Shown here: in pieces, positions 1 to 12,100 of the stretch | Layout of the letters: every line of letters starts with the position of its first letter | Numbering within the stretch: the stretch's first letter is position 1 | Origin: Branchiostoma floridae | Lineage: Eukaryota; Chordata; Leptocardii; Amphioxiformes; Branchiostomatidae | DNA: 64,000 nucleotides | Assembly (NCBI RefSeq): GCF_000003815.2 | Contig: NC_049980.1 | Location: 8,600,196-8,664,195, forward strand | Direction: 5' to 3' | Position numbers and translations under genes: made by a program | Notes under the pieces: model-generated | Told to the model about the DNA's origin: nothing | The model's database searches: none | Seen by the model: only the letters and a program-made list of their open reading frames with translations

Positions 1-756
1 GCGAATTTACGAGCAAACTTAACTGCTACGCAGTCTGTTCGGATATTGTATTTTGTAGCCTCTGCCACCTTTGCTACTGGGTAATAAAGTATATATGTGC
101 AGTTGTGTTTATCTTTTATTCAATAACTGTGCGACTACGTCCTACAGGTTGACCTGCACTGTAACTCAGGCTTTTATACTGGTCATAACTGCCCGTGAAG
201 AGCTCTGTACTACTGTTTTTTTCTACTCCACATTCTGCGTATTCGTTACCTAGTACATAGAGCGTTACATGCAACGCTAGTTCACCTTTTTCTGCGAGGT
301 AACATACATGTACATTCGTTGTTTTTAAACATATGGTGTTTAAAGTGAACGGACTGTGGTATATTGCAATATTTTCAAAGAACTACAGCTTAAAAACACC
401 GTCCGTCGACTTGATATCCCCAAAAACGCAATTTCCAAGAACAACAGATATAGGTTACCTTGCGCATAAAGGTGAACTAGTGTTATAGCGTGATATATGT
501 AACTCCCCAATCAGATATAGAAGTGGTAATTTTTCTATGTTATCTACTTATAATCAGGTTTGCATTGATATTTCATGTCTTGGCGTGGTGCGACTTTGGC
601 GCACTGCTATGTTAACTATGTTTAGTCATCAATTGTATAAAATGAAATAAAAAGTATTAAATGTGTTTTTGTATAAAATAAATTTTTATAACTTAATTGC
701 AACGCCACATTGTCACTGTTACTGTTATGTATTTATGAATAAAAAAGTGGTAGATA
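1..756. other. Gene-poor flank with an inverted-repeat element
   Basis: No coding exon is visible. An inverted-repeat element occupies about 271-487 (listed separately). The remainder is AT-rich and includes the presumed 3' untranslated region of the minus-strand gene ending at 757. Confidence 0.5.
271..487. mobile_element. MITE-like element, CTAGTTCACCTTTA-TIR family (copy a)
   Basis: The left end reads CAACGCTAGTTCACC and the right end AAAGGTGAACTAGTGTTA, which are inverted copies of each other. The inner halves are also complementary (a tract near 333-372 against one near 390-440 with AATATTTTCAAAG between). Related copies lie at about 25968-26573, 53475-53650, 56706-56815, 58234-58463 and 59490-59712. 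No coding capacity, so a non-autonomous DNA transposon is the simplest reading; its superfamily is unknown. Confidence 0.6.
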
Positions 757-1393
757 CTATTCCAAAGGCAAACCCACCTCATAAGAGAGATTGTGTCTTC
801 TATCCACCACCAGAAGAGACTCCAAGTTTTCCTGTGAGTAGACGTCGGCATCTTGATGCAATGACACATAGTTCTCAGTAGCGTAAAGTTCGTCTTCCGG
901 CAGCTGTTCCACCTTCGACGCGACCCGCGCTTCAGGGAGTTTGTACTCTGCCGTTCCTGTTGCCGGACCCCCTCCCCCGCCGTTGTACCAGATCATGGAG
1001 ATGACGCTGAGACTGAGCGGTAGGACCGCCGTCAGGAACATGAGACAGAACTGTCTCAGCTGTAAACACAGGTGGTCAAAGCTACGGAACCAAGGATGGT
1101 CCAACACTGACCTGAAAAACAACAACAAACAGATCATGGAGATAACGCTGAGACTGAGCGGTAGGACCGCCGTCAGGAACATGAGACAGAACTGTCTCAG
1201 CTGTAAACACAGGTGGTCAAAGCTACGGAACCAAGGATGGTCCAACACTGACCTGAAAAACAACAACAAACAGATCATGGAGATGACGCTGAGACTGAGC
1301 GGTAGGACCGCCGTCAGGAACATGAGACAGAACTGTCTCAGCTGTAAACACAGGTGGTCAAAACTACGGAACCACGGGTGGTCCAACACTGAC
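757..1393 (-). CDS. Gene A last exon region: unidentified membrane protein with triplicated exon start
   Basis: Unrecognised protein. Reading minus, the frame runs from an acceptor (TTTTTCAG, exon from 1393) to a stop at 757-759. It encodes HPWFRSFDHL, a hydrophobic segment of about 20 residues (FCLMFLTAVLPLSLSVISMI), then WYN, a Gly run and a tail of about 70 polar residues ending GLPLE. A perfect 141-bp period (991-1413) gives three copies of the acceptor plus the first 40 or so codons, with acceptors before 1393, 1252 and 1111. Because 141 is a multiple of three, the frame stays open through all copies. Starting at 1111 gives one hydrophobic segment, 1252 two, 1393 three. The phase (two bases needed from the previous exon) matches the exon at 1765-1883. 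No family was recognised; it could be a single-pass membrane protein. Fairly sure this is coding, unsure of exon usage. Confidence 0.5.
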
Positions 1394-1413
1394 CTGAAAA
1401 ACAACAACAAACA
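991..1413 (-). repeat. Tandem repeat, 3 x 141 bp, spanning an intron-exon junction
   Basis: Copies start at 991, 1132 and 1273 with only a few substitutions between them. Each contains the pyrimidine tract and CAG acceptor of gene A and the following coding sequence. The copy nearest 991 continues into the unique rest of the exon. Confidence 0.9.
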
Positions 1414-1478
1414 AATGATTGGTCATCAGTATTGATCCTGAAGAAGCCGACAGTGATCGCGTTGAAAGTTGATCCGTA

Positions 1479-1578
1479 NNNNNNNNNNNNNNNNNNNNNN
1501 NNNNNNNNNNNNNNNNNNNNNNNNNNNNNNNNNNNNNNNNNNNNNNNNNNNNNNNNNNNNNNNNNNNNNNNNNNNNNN
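1479..1578. other. Assembly gap (100 N)
   Basis: A run of exactly 100 N lies inside the single visible intron of gene A. The fixed length suggests a gap of unknown true size; an exon could be hidden here. Confidence 0.99.
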
Positions 1579-1764
1579 TCAGTACACACTAGGCTTGAGC
1601 TATGCATGCCATGGCTTCTACGAGTATTGCCTCGCTGCATCTTTGCTTTAATAAAATATGAAGAAAAAAATCGTAATGGCACCATGATAAGGATATAGTC
1701 AAGACACAGAGCGAAGGTGTACGTCGAGCATTAAGGTTATCACCATGGCAACGAAAGACCTCAC

Positions 1765-1883
1765 CTGTCATTCTGACTGAGTCCCTTGCTGTCTTCTGTC
1801 TGGTCGACCCGTTTGTGAGGAAACCGCAGGTGTCGTCTGCGATGTACCAACACAGGTCCGGCATCTTCCGCGGAATCCTCCAT
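1765..1883 (-). CDS. Gene A candidate first coding exon
   Basis: On the minus strand an ATG at 1883-1881 opens 39 codons (begins MEDSAEDAGP, basic middle HRRRHLRFPHKR, acidic end) followed by AATGACAG and a GTGAGG donor. It ends two bases into a codon, exactly the phase required by the acceptors at 1393/1252/1111, so direct splicing gives a protein of about 157 residues with one membrane segment. The product is not recognised. The start is chosen as the first ATG in the open frame; an upstream exon cannot be excluded. Confidence 0.4.
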
Positions 1884-3623
1884 GTTTCCCTTCAGTCAAT
1901 GTGGAACTCTTTCTTTTACGAGGAGCAAATTTTCCACGCTACACCATTTTACAAGTCGATGTTGTATTTGAAGGCGAGTTCTTCATGTATGGCAGTGTCG
2001 GCGTTGCTCTCGTGCTCTATACGAGTATGTTACTCAATACATTATCTCTGGATGGTGTGAGCGAAAGCCACTTGAAGCCCAAGCCATTGAACACGCTATG
2101 CTGTCATACGAGCCCTGCAATCCTCACGCAGCATACAGTATAGTAGCGACAGTAATGGAACCGTAGATGCGCTATCAGGAACCGAATGGCACTCCACAGT
2201 CGCCCCGCGTGCAACTGACTATCTGTATATCCGCGTGTCCGCCGAGGTGATTTACACCGTAGAGGGGGTATCATTTGTATCAGCTTGGCGCTCCCCCATC
2301 CGCGTCCATCCTCTACCGTAGTCAATCATGAGAAAATGGAGCCATGTAAATAGGCTTACACGATACGTTATAATAACGTTATTATGCTAGAGGCGCCACG
2401 GTACGAGATGGAATCTTCCGTGGATTATTTTGCGTGTGCATGTGTCTCGTCCGCTGAGGACTTTCCCATAAGAGAGCTAAATGTTGCCATGTCCCGGATT
2501 AGGTTAATCTATCTAAGGCTTTCAAGAGGGGTGGACCAAAACTAGAAAATGACAGAAGCAAAGGAAAACGGATATACCTTCTTATGGCAGGTATTATTTC
2601 AAAATACAAATGAAGATTTTACCTGACTGATCAAGACGTGAATGCAGTAAAAACAAACAAAACAGACATAAATGTTGTTTCTAACTGTATTGCGCCCCCT
2701 AACATTTGAGTGGTCTAATCGGGGTTCCCTTATGAAAATGATGCTGGTTCGGTATTGATCTGTACATGTATGTATGGCTCGTAACATGGTAGCAGTCGTG
2801 CCAATCTCTAGGCGCTTATAGAGCAGTAAAATACCTTATTCACTCAAACCTTAGTCGTTGACTGGAAGATTTCTAGGTGAACGAGGGGTATGTGGGGAAA
2901 CATGTAACATAATGGTATATTAGATTTTGGTTTTGATGTAACCATTAGTATTGAAGAGTAAACAAATAAAAAAATAAGGACAAGATACAAAAAAATACCC
3001 CTCCTTCTCTCGATTGCGTTCTGACATTCTACCAATACCAATTCTAGCAAAGACGGTTAAATAAATGCAACGTAATTCCCATGCATGATGAGTATAACAT
3101 TAGCGCGCTAGCGCTACCGATTTTGTATCCATGAGATGTTTGTAAATTGAGGTCACTCGAATGTTCCACTGATACTAATGTAGGGTAAGGCAGGTTATTC
3201 ATACATGTATATGGCCAAATACTGATGTAGAATAGCACAATGAAATAGCATCGTGAGAATATGATCCAGTAATGCTGAACCTTTCGTTTTGCAGTCGGCG
3301 GAAATGACCGTTACAAAGCGTCTGGTTCCCCATGTGTGCTGTCCCTAGTGCTGAAAAGTAGGTTGACATGGTGTTCTAGGCCAGACTGTGGTAATCAAAT
3401 TTCTCGCTGTCCAGGGCCGTAACGTAGTCATTGTTAGCACTTACACGATACTTTGGGCTAGTCTTGGAACAGGTGTATATTAACCTCTACATCTGTCTCA
3501 AAATCTGTGGGCCGGAGAAAATAATATCCCACAGAATTCGACACCGTAATCGAGCTGCACTACATCACGCTGTCTCTACCAGACTCCTAAAGCTGTTGTT
3601 GGGTTGCCAATGTTGAAACTCAT

Positions 3624-3733
3624 AGCCTGGTATCCAGCCGTAATTTAGCTCCCGAGTCTCTTCTCTCCTCTTTGCAATTACAAAGAGGAGAGAAGAGATT
3701 CGGGAGCTATATTACGGCTGAATACCAGGCTAG
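3624..3733. mobile_element. Short hairpin MITE
   Basis: The two halves are near-perfect reverse complements: AGCCTGGTATCCAGCCGTAA at the left, TTACGGCTGAATACCAGGCT at the right, with arms of about 50 bp meeting at a short CAATTA centre. Transcribed on either strand it would fold into one long hairpin. Confidence 0.7.
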
Positions 3734-5180
3734 AAACCCATTGGCCGGCTAACTCTTTTCAAATTATAATTATTCTGTTTGACCAATTTGTGGCAAACCA
3801 AGGCCGCACGTTGCGCACCCATTCCCACAGAAGGCTTATCACTCGGATGCCCACAAAAAGCATGACTTAGTGAAGCTCGACCACGGTGGTGAAGTCTTCT
3901 CTCCAAAAGATTTTGAAACTGAAGTTGAAATCAATTCACGTCTGTTTTGAAGACCACACGAAACTATCCTGTAAGCGTCTTTCCGATGATTAAAAAATAT
4001 ATATTGAAGTGCCAGTAAGTGATACAAGTCACAAGCTACGGACGCAGTTATTGGGTGGTATTGATATAACGTTACATCATATCAAGGAAAATTTTTAGTC
4101 CTCATGTAAGCTCAATGTTCTGGTTAAAATTGGCATTGTAAGAGCTTTCAAAGTATTGAGCTTTTCGTCGTCATTCGCATCAGCTACCAAATGTAATTGT
4201 CAGTTTGAGTTCTTGATGCTATAAGTCTCTTTTTGTCTAGTCTTATGGCTACAAGCGCTGATAGCCAATTACGGGAGGTTTAGATCTTACCAACAACGCC
4301 CTGGCCTAATCCTTGGACCTTATGGTCATTAACGTTAGCTATAGCCCAGCTGGGTTCAAGCATGGTGAGAAGTACACTGGATCAACTAAGGCATCGATGT
4401 AGACAGTCATGGAGCGCCCCCTAATGACCAACATTTGTTTTGCACAAACAAAAGGTCGCGAGGGGACAATTTACTAGCCTCTACAAGTCCCGTCTCCGTA
4501 TTCATTTTCAAGAAGTTGTAAGCGATATATCAGATCATGCTACATGAGGTCTAAAAATTCGGGGTTAAGCTGAACTTGAAAGGTGTCTAATGATGCAAAT
4601 TAGCCTGTCCTCTTTTCTTTCAGTCTTTCTCGTGACTTATGAGCTCAAACAAAGAAGCATGTTTTCGCAATGTTATAAACATTTCTCCGCAGGAGTACCT
4701 TCGCTATTTTAATAGGCCACAGCAATTAGATTCTGTGGATGGCATCAGGCCCTCATTAAGTTTTGCCGGATTTAAAAAAAAGGCAGCCTTGATCGTCGTG
4801 TAGAAGCGACAGTAGTGAGGTACATGTAGCCATTATTATTTTATTAGTGATTATTAGTGAAACTAGTTCAGAACTTCTAACATAGTAAAATTGGTACCAA
4901 TGTGGTTACTATGACTAGTTGTAACCTTCATTAATAATAACAAGGCTTGCCCACACTAAAGTAGTAGTGCACTTCTTGAAATAAAAGACTTGTTGGCTAT
5001 AATACCATGTGTTGTCGCTTTAACTCATGTTGGAACGCTTCAGCGTCTATATTTTTAAAGTCTAGTCATCTTGTTTTGTTTTGGTTTTACCCAACGTTAT
5101 ATTGTTTTTTTTTTATCCCTCTCTCACTAGATTTTGAGTCTGCAGATGATGGCATTCATAAAATTTACTTTCTGTGGTAA

Positions 5181-5367
5181 TACCCCCCTCACATTAGGCG
5201 CGATTCGATCGGACGACGAGTCTACGAGCTCTAATCTACGAGGAGGCATGACCCTGATGCCGACGAAGAAATGGCAGAGTTCCCCCTTCCCGTCAGGGTC
5301 ATGCCTCGATAATTTAGAGCTCGCAGACTCGTCGTCCGATCGAATCGCGCCTAATGTGAGGGGGGTA
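5181..5367. mobile_element. Large inverted repeat (foldback element)
   Basis: Left arm about 5181-5258 (begins TACCCCCCTCACATTAGGCG) and right arm about 5295-5367 are reverse complements with few mismatches, around a loop of about 36 bases. The GC-rich sequence contrasts with the AT-rich flanks. No coding potential beyond mirror open frames created by the palindrome. Confidence 0.75.
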
Positions 5368-5833
5368 TGCATCGTGTGCAGAAAGTAGTAATACAGTTTC
5401 AGGCACACCGCTCCCTTCTTTTTCTTAGTAATGACAATTTATCAAAATAGGCATAACTTGATTCAACATATGATCGTTGGAAGCCTATTAAACTAATTTC
5501 CTAATGACTGTAACGAGCTCGCCGGAGTTAGTGAGTGAGTGAGAAACGTTAAAATGATCTAACATGTTTTGGAAGAATTTATCCGTAATGTTGTCACTGA
5601 CGCAGTACGAATTCTTTTACTGCCAACGTTAATATTTTTCAATTCACTATTAATTTCAAAGAACGATGATAGATAAAACGCAGTATTAGTTTACTAAATG
5701 TGTATATCAAACCTATTTGTTTTGTATATTTTTTTCAACTACCCACGTGCGTATGACCTAATGGTATCGCCCCCAGCACCTCCTGTTTTGCCGGAAGCTA
5801 CGTCATGAATGTTGATTATGATGTCACTAGTGA

Positions 5834-5843
5834 CCGCCATCTT
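5834..5843 (-). promoter_or_regulatory. YY1-like motif upstream of UBE2R2
   Basis: CGCCATCTTG, whose reverse complement is CAAGATGGCG, matches the YY1 core consensus and sits about 120 bases before the start codon, where such sites often mark TATA-less promoters. Function is inferred. Confidence 0.45.
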
Positions 5844-5961
5844 GGACAGGAGACAGGAAACATAACAAAAGATTGCCAAGATTTCTGACTCACAGTGACG
5901 GTTTCACTCACAAGAAACGGTCAGAAAGTTGCGTCCTGCGTTTGTCATATAGTTTTAGACG

Positions 5962-6138
5962 ATGGCGAGCCCTCCCATGAGTGGATCGTTGCGAGCGCTA
6001 GCGTTAGAGCTGAAAAATTTGCAAGAAGAACCAGTGGAGGGTTTTAGAGTGAACCTCGTCAATGACGAAAATCTGTATGAATGGCAAGTTGCGATCTTCG
6101 GGCCACCCGACACACTCTACGAGGGAGGATACTTTAAG
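5962..6138 (+). CDS. UBE2R2: UBE2R2 coding exon 1
   Basis: 59 codons from the start ATG through EGGYFK, then donor GTAAGA. Ends in phase 0. Confidence 0.92.
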
Positions 6139-9100
6139 GTAAGAGAAGAAATACAGACTTAAGTCGTAGTTCTACCATAATCTTGTCGGATTTAGAGAGT
6201 TTGAGAAAGTTGAAGCTCGAAAATGGCGGAAGGGGAAAAAAATTCCCCTCCGCATTGCATCATCAACATGGCGGAACAAAACAGCTGACGGACAGAACAG
6301 GCCGGCCGGCCGTAGAAAGAAAATTTACGTCGGGGCAAAATCTTATATCAAGTTCCCAACGTTACCTAACACACTAGGATAAGTTTGGCCCAACATTTAG
6401 TGCCTTTTTATGGTGTATTGACCGTTCCCTGTTTGGATATTTTTCTAACAAGACAACAAGTTTCGGTTAGCTTTTGTTTAAACCAACGTTACTTTATTTC
6501 GTCACCAAGTGAATAGCGTAGCTACCAATTGTTTGACATATTTACAAAATATCATGGAACCTTGTCCTTAAGATTGATAAGGCCGTAATGGTAAGACATT
6601 CTTGGGTCCACTCAATTGGTACTTGTGTGTAAATATGCTGGGAAGCAAAACAGAGGATGCACACATGCTTGGCTCTTGAGTCTGAGTCTGGTTGCTTGTG
6701 TGTGACTCAGTTCCGGAGCTCCTTTCCCCACAGACGTCAACAAAAATAACACCCTGAGTCGCAGGCATATAAGTCAAGACATGTTGTCACTACCAGAGCA
6801 TTTTGGCATCCACGATTCGTTCTCCCACGGAGCAAATGTTCCTTTCCATTTCTGAAACAACCCAAGCCCAGAAAACACAGATGTCGGGAAGCCGTTAGAC
6901 TGATGAGATCAGTCAGTAGTATTATTTACAATCTACTGTTATGACTGTTCTACAGAATGAGTGTTGCTAGACTGGTTTTGTAATAATAGGTATGGGTGGG
7001 GAAAAGGGTGGTTATTTTGCCATTTATGGACATTTTAAGGAGGCAAATCAACAAATCGATGTATATAAGTTTTGGTTGTCACAGGTGGAGAGTCTTTTGT
7101 CTTGCTCCTGTACATTTCCCTCACTGAACAAGCTGTGTGAAAGAGCCTGTGTGTTTGTGTTAGGTTTGGCAGTCTGACTGGATATAAAACACACAAATCT
7201 ACAGTCTGATGGAAAAATTGCCCCTCGTTAGAACCTACTATCAGCTGCTCGTTATTATTTGCGACGAAAACATGGATGTACGCATCAACGATAACCATCA
7301 ACGATAACCTGTTATTCATGTAAAATAAGCCCTCATATTACAAAGGTGTCATTTGTATCAAGTAACACACTTATAAATGAACCACAGTTTTTGGTGCTCT
7401 TTGTTGATTGAGACTATTGAGCAGTTCTAGAATTTTGTTAGACTAAATAGATTCAGCAGTGAAGCACTGAAGAAGACCCATGAAAAATTATGTTTTGTAT
7501 GATGAATGTATAAGTGTGTTATTGTGTTGTTTGTGTTACAGCTCAATGGTATATAACATTGTTAGTCTGACTCCTAGATAAACTTATAAAGGAGCAAAAT
7601 CTGATTATAGATAGTGTGTTTATATGAAGCGAGACAAAAATAGTATATCTGCGTGCTGATATCGTTGAATGGTTGGGTCGAATTTTGTGATAAAAGCCGT
7701 AAGATCACAAGATGTTATCAGTGATTTGAGACGTTTCCCATTTGTGTTTTTTAGAATGGGCATTTTTGAGCATTTTTCAGAAATAAAGTAGACATTCAGT
7801 AGATGTAGTTCTACAATTATCTCCTGATGATAGCAGGTTTTGATAAAAGGTTGTTTGAAAGGTGCTCCATACCTACTATTCATATGTATGCAATACATTA
7901 TTGATCAGGTCAACTTATGTATTGTTCATGGTTGAAAGAGTGCCTTAATGCAGGAGAAGTATTGATATCTCATTGTGGATCAGTGCTAACCTAGCTACAG
8001 GCATGGCCAGGAAACAAGCACCAGTGGCACCAGGTGTTAGCTGGCATTGTGTGTGGTGGGACAGGGTCCACATTTGTGTGTTCTGTGACCTCGCTTTACT
8101 GTAAATGCAGAAAATGTCGCGGTGGTTTAATGTTCGCGGTTTTCACAGTGGCAGCTTCACCGCAAACTAAAAACCGCCGCGAACATTTTTCCATGGCAGT
8201 AAGATACATGGTGCTACCCTAAACGTAAAACCACCGCGAAAAGTCCCTTTTCCCGCTACCGCAAAGTTAAGTCCCCACGAACTTAAATGCATTTACAGTA
8301 ACACATGCAAAGCTAGATACATGGACAGACATTGTTGCATTGCAAGCTACTCTGTGACGGCGGGTAACTTTGTATTGTACTTGTCAGATATGATGAGAGT
8401 TCGCATCTGTATCTCCCTTATTTACGTCACGGAACTATGTTACCTACGGTCACTTGTTCTGCATTTCAAAATTTGAATTGATGATATAAACAATGGTTTT
8501 CTTGAGAACAGGCACAGTTGAAATACATAGCAAATCCACAAATAATTGACACCAACATATCTAACATATGTTGGTGTCAATTATTTGTGGATTTGCTATG
8601 TATTTTGAAAGAGTTAAAAGATAAGACAATGGGAGCATATGTCCGTTACAAAATTTTCTTTCTTTAGTTTTCAGGACTTCGGGACATACACATTCAATAA
8701 TGTATAGACCTAATTGAACGTCTTGCCTTGTGGTAAATTTGATACCACGACGTTATATTTTCTCACAATGTACTACACAGTATCAATTGAAGCTCTTCCC
8801 ACCCTAGTGACTTGATAAAAGCTAAATGGTACTAAAAGCCACACGGACAACTCTCGCTTATAATTTGGTAACATCGAATAGACTGCAGATCTTTTTGAGT
8901 CTCCCCTGTGCCGCCCTTTCCTTTCCTAATTCAGTTACGACAAGAAACCTCCTTGGTTACGACCAGTGTTTCCGCCAGACCTCAGCTGGGAGACCGTCCA
9001 CCTTGGGGCGCGAAAACCGCGAAAATTAAATTTAATCGCAAAACCGCGAACATTAAATTCAATTGTAAAACCGCGAAAATTAAATTTAATTGTAAAATCG

Positions 9101-12100
9101 CGAAAATTAAAGTTAATGGTTAACTGTCGCAAGAAAAAACAAAACAACTAACGTCCGATTAAGTTCAGTGCCGAAGTGTTATGATCTGTGCCGCGTACCG
9201 GTATGCCGCACCGAACGGGTACTACGACTTTTAAAAAGTTCTAGAAACGGTTCTTGGACTTTCAAAAAAGAAATAGCATTTGTATATATTCTCGTTTATG
9301 TTGTAGTATACTTATAAATCATCTAAAACCTTCCATAGATCGAGAAATTTGCGTTCAGAAATGACGAAAAACATCGTCTATCGGCGACAGTAAGCGTAAT
9401 GGCGGCCGAAATCCCGCAATCTCACGTGGTGACTTCTCGCGAGATCTGGGAAAGCTAGCGACGTCACGGGAAAGTAGCGCTGTGATTGGCTAGGATACAC
9501 AACAGCTACTGACCGCCATTTTTGATGCGTATTTATCCCGAAAATTTCTGCCGTTTTCGGAGATTTGCGGGCTCAAAACTCATATAAAAAGGAACCAAAG
9601 TTATACTTGATGTTTTTTACGTCCATCACCTCTTATGTGAACATTTTATTTTTCCGCTGTGTTGCCGATAACGAACTTGAAAGAGATCGGGGATTTCCCG
9701 TGCCAAGCACCCGGTGGGCACATGTTTCTGATCATCGTGTTTTGTTTTGTTTACGATGATTGATGATGAAAACAGAGACTAAAGTTTTTAATATCTAGAC
9801 AAAGTTAGTGTGTTTAGCTTCAATACAAAACACAAAACTGCGGTTTACATTTATCGACTTTGTACAGATTTCTCGGCAAAATGTGGGTCGCATTTTTTTA
9901 TGAGGACGGCCTCTGTTTGCGTTCAAGCCGTCCAAAACGAAATGAGACCGTCAATGGACGGGTGGACGCCCCTCTGGCGGAAACACTGGTTACGACTACC
10001 TTGACACAGCTCGGGTCACGTCCCCAGGCCATGTTGATATTGAGTGGTCAGTGCTGGGCTAGACTGGCCTTGTCCCTGTCTTTAAGTTAAAGATGCCACC
10101 CAAGGCCAGGTTCTTTGAAGTTTGAGTCAGGATTTCTACTGTTTTATATTACTAGTAGTATTGCACTGGAATGAATCTAGAAAGGCTATCTGGGGTCAAT
10201 CTGTTATAACTATAGAGATTTATTTGCCTTTCAGCTTATTCTGTTATAGCTTGTTTTTCATAAGTCTTACATAACCAAGCAATACTATATGATAGATATA
10301 GGGTATAGGGTAATTTTCTAAAAAAAATGAAGATTTGAGATGCGGATTTGGTGCAAAAATATTTCAAGAGGATATTCTATGTTGTCACTTCCTGCATCAA
10401 ATTATTGACTTGACAATAAATTATGAATCATTTGTCTGTCTCTGATGTGGGTAATTCTCTAAAAAAAAGATTTGAGATATGGATTTGATGTAAAAATGTT
10501 ATAAGACTTATTAGGAGGATATTCTATGTAGTCATTTCCAGCATCAAATTATTGATGTGACAATGAATTATGAATCATGTATCTGTCTCTGATGTGGTTC
10601 AGAGCGAAGTAACCCCACCCTTGCGTGTAAGGTCAGACCACTTTCTTACGTTACCACAGGATGTATGTAGGAAGTTAGCACAGGGCTGTATTTACATGGA
10701 GTTGATTTGGGTTGACCTCCAGGAGGTAACATGACCAGAAACAATGAAAACACCAGGAGAAAGGGACAAATAACCTTTGTTTGAACCCATTCTGGAACAG
10801 AATAACCCAAGAATAATGTCACATATGTTATATATATATATAGCAAATTGTAAACTAGATACCAAAACTGGAAGTTCCCCTGTAGTACCGTAACAAGCTG
10901 CTTGGTGCCTAGAATGAATTACATGGAGGTCTCATCAAGACCTACCCATATACCAAATATCAAGACCATCTATTCATGCCTTCTCGAGTTCTGCTGTTCA
11001 CCCATGTAGTGATGTACAGACATACAGGTATACAAATGCTACCAAATTCATAATTTTCTTGGCGACGCTAATAAAGTTAAAATGGCAACACAAAGAAATC
11101 ATTTACAGTATTGTAAACAAAAGAGCCACATTGGATTCTTGAGTAAATGTTTGTTTAAAGTGTTGATCTTTTCAAGTCTCCATGCCATAATTCAGAAACA
11201 AATTACATAGATGTATTTATCTACAGCACAGTTTGTTAACTGTGAATATCACAACTGGCCTCAGTATTCCATTGTTAACATTGGTATTATTGTTCAGCAA
11301 GGTTCTCACTGGCATTGAAAATACGATATATATAGTATATGGAAGACACTTTGCTGCTCTCAGAGCGCATCTCATGTAGTTTAATTTTCTGGTATGGTTG
11401 TTACCAATTGATGAATAGGTCTTGCTTCACAATCACAATCCAGCTGAATGCAAGCCGAAAATACCCGCCTGCAGCCTTGGATGGTTGCAGAAAGTCGTTA
11501 AGATCGCAGAAAAAAATATAAGAATATACGACTCGCCACTCAAAATTGTAGATTTGTTATTATGAGTCACATGTCGAATGACACAAGAAGAAAAGAATTT
11601 CAAGTCTGAAAATGCCTAGTGCTGCTTCACTATATGGTGATTTGAATGTGTAGACCTTGAAGAGACGGAGACATACATGTATGCCCACTTCAGTATTAGT
11701 GATAAGGGAAGAGGGATTGAAGAGGGACCCAAGAGGGATTTCTGGGCTTCCACATGATAACCTTGTCCTAGGATTTGGTTTTAAAGTGGAATGAATAACT
11801 AAGCGGTTAGCCAACACAGAAAGTTGGAACAAACGAGTGTTACCTGACTGACTATCAACTTTAACCTTATTTAATGTGCAGAGTGCAGACTACATACAGA
11901 GCAAATTTTACACACAGGTGCACAGGGGTTAAATCTTGGGTCACAAAAGCAGGAAATAGCAGAGGCTTTGAGAAGAGGCTTGCGCCCTTTGAGAAGAGCC
12001 CTTGACTTTGTTGGCTGCATAGTGATGTACATGTTATTGTAGTGTTCCAGGAAAAAGATATGTTGAAATTCATGTAGTCACTGCAGCTTAGTTTGTCCCT

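Larger units (their letters stand above)
1884..5961. other. Intergenic region between gene A and UBE2R2
   Basis: No convincing exon on either strand; all open frames are short and lack protein-like composition. Contains two palindromic repeats (3624-3733 and 5181-5367). The last 200 bases are presumably the UBE2R2 promoter and 5' leader. Confidence 0.5.
8964..9988. mobile_element. Non-autonomous hAT-superfamily transposon
   Basis: The element begins CAGTGTTTCCGCCAGA and ends with its exact reverse complement, TCTGGCGGAAACACTG. It is flanked on both sides by GTTACGAC (8956-8963 and 9989-9996), a perfect 8-bp target-site duplication. CAGTG-type ends and 8-bp duplications are hallmarks of hAT elements. 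The 1,025 bp contain no transposase-like frame. Inside are a 27-bp tandem repeat (about 9010-9120) and a promoter-like motif cluster (about 9399-9525). Confidence 0.85.

Noticed and set aside
757..1410. 217-residue single-exon membrane protein with three repeated segments
   Set aside because: The repeat unit contains the intron's own pyrimidine tract and acceptor, so the long frame partly translates intron-like sequence; kept as alternative exon starts instead.
5134..5408. Pair of overlapping open frames on both strands
   Set aside because: Mirror frames produced by the 187-bp palindrome.
9399..9428. Alternative UBE2R2 start exon from the hAT element (ATG to a GTGACT donor)
   Set aside because: Phase is compatible, but the product would lack the first 59 residues of the E2 fold; noted only as a promoter cluster.
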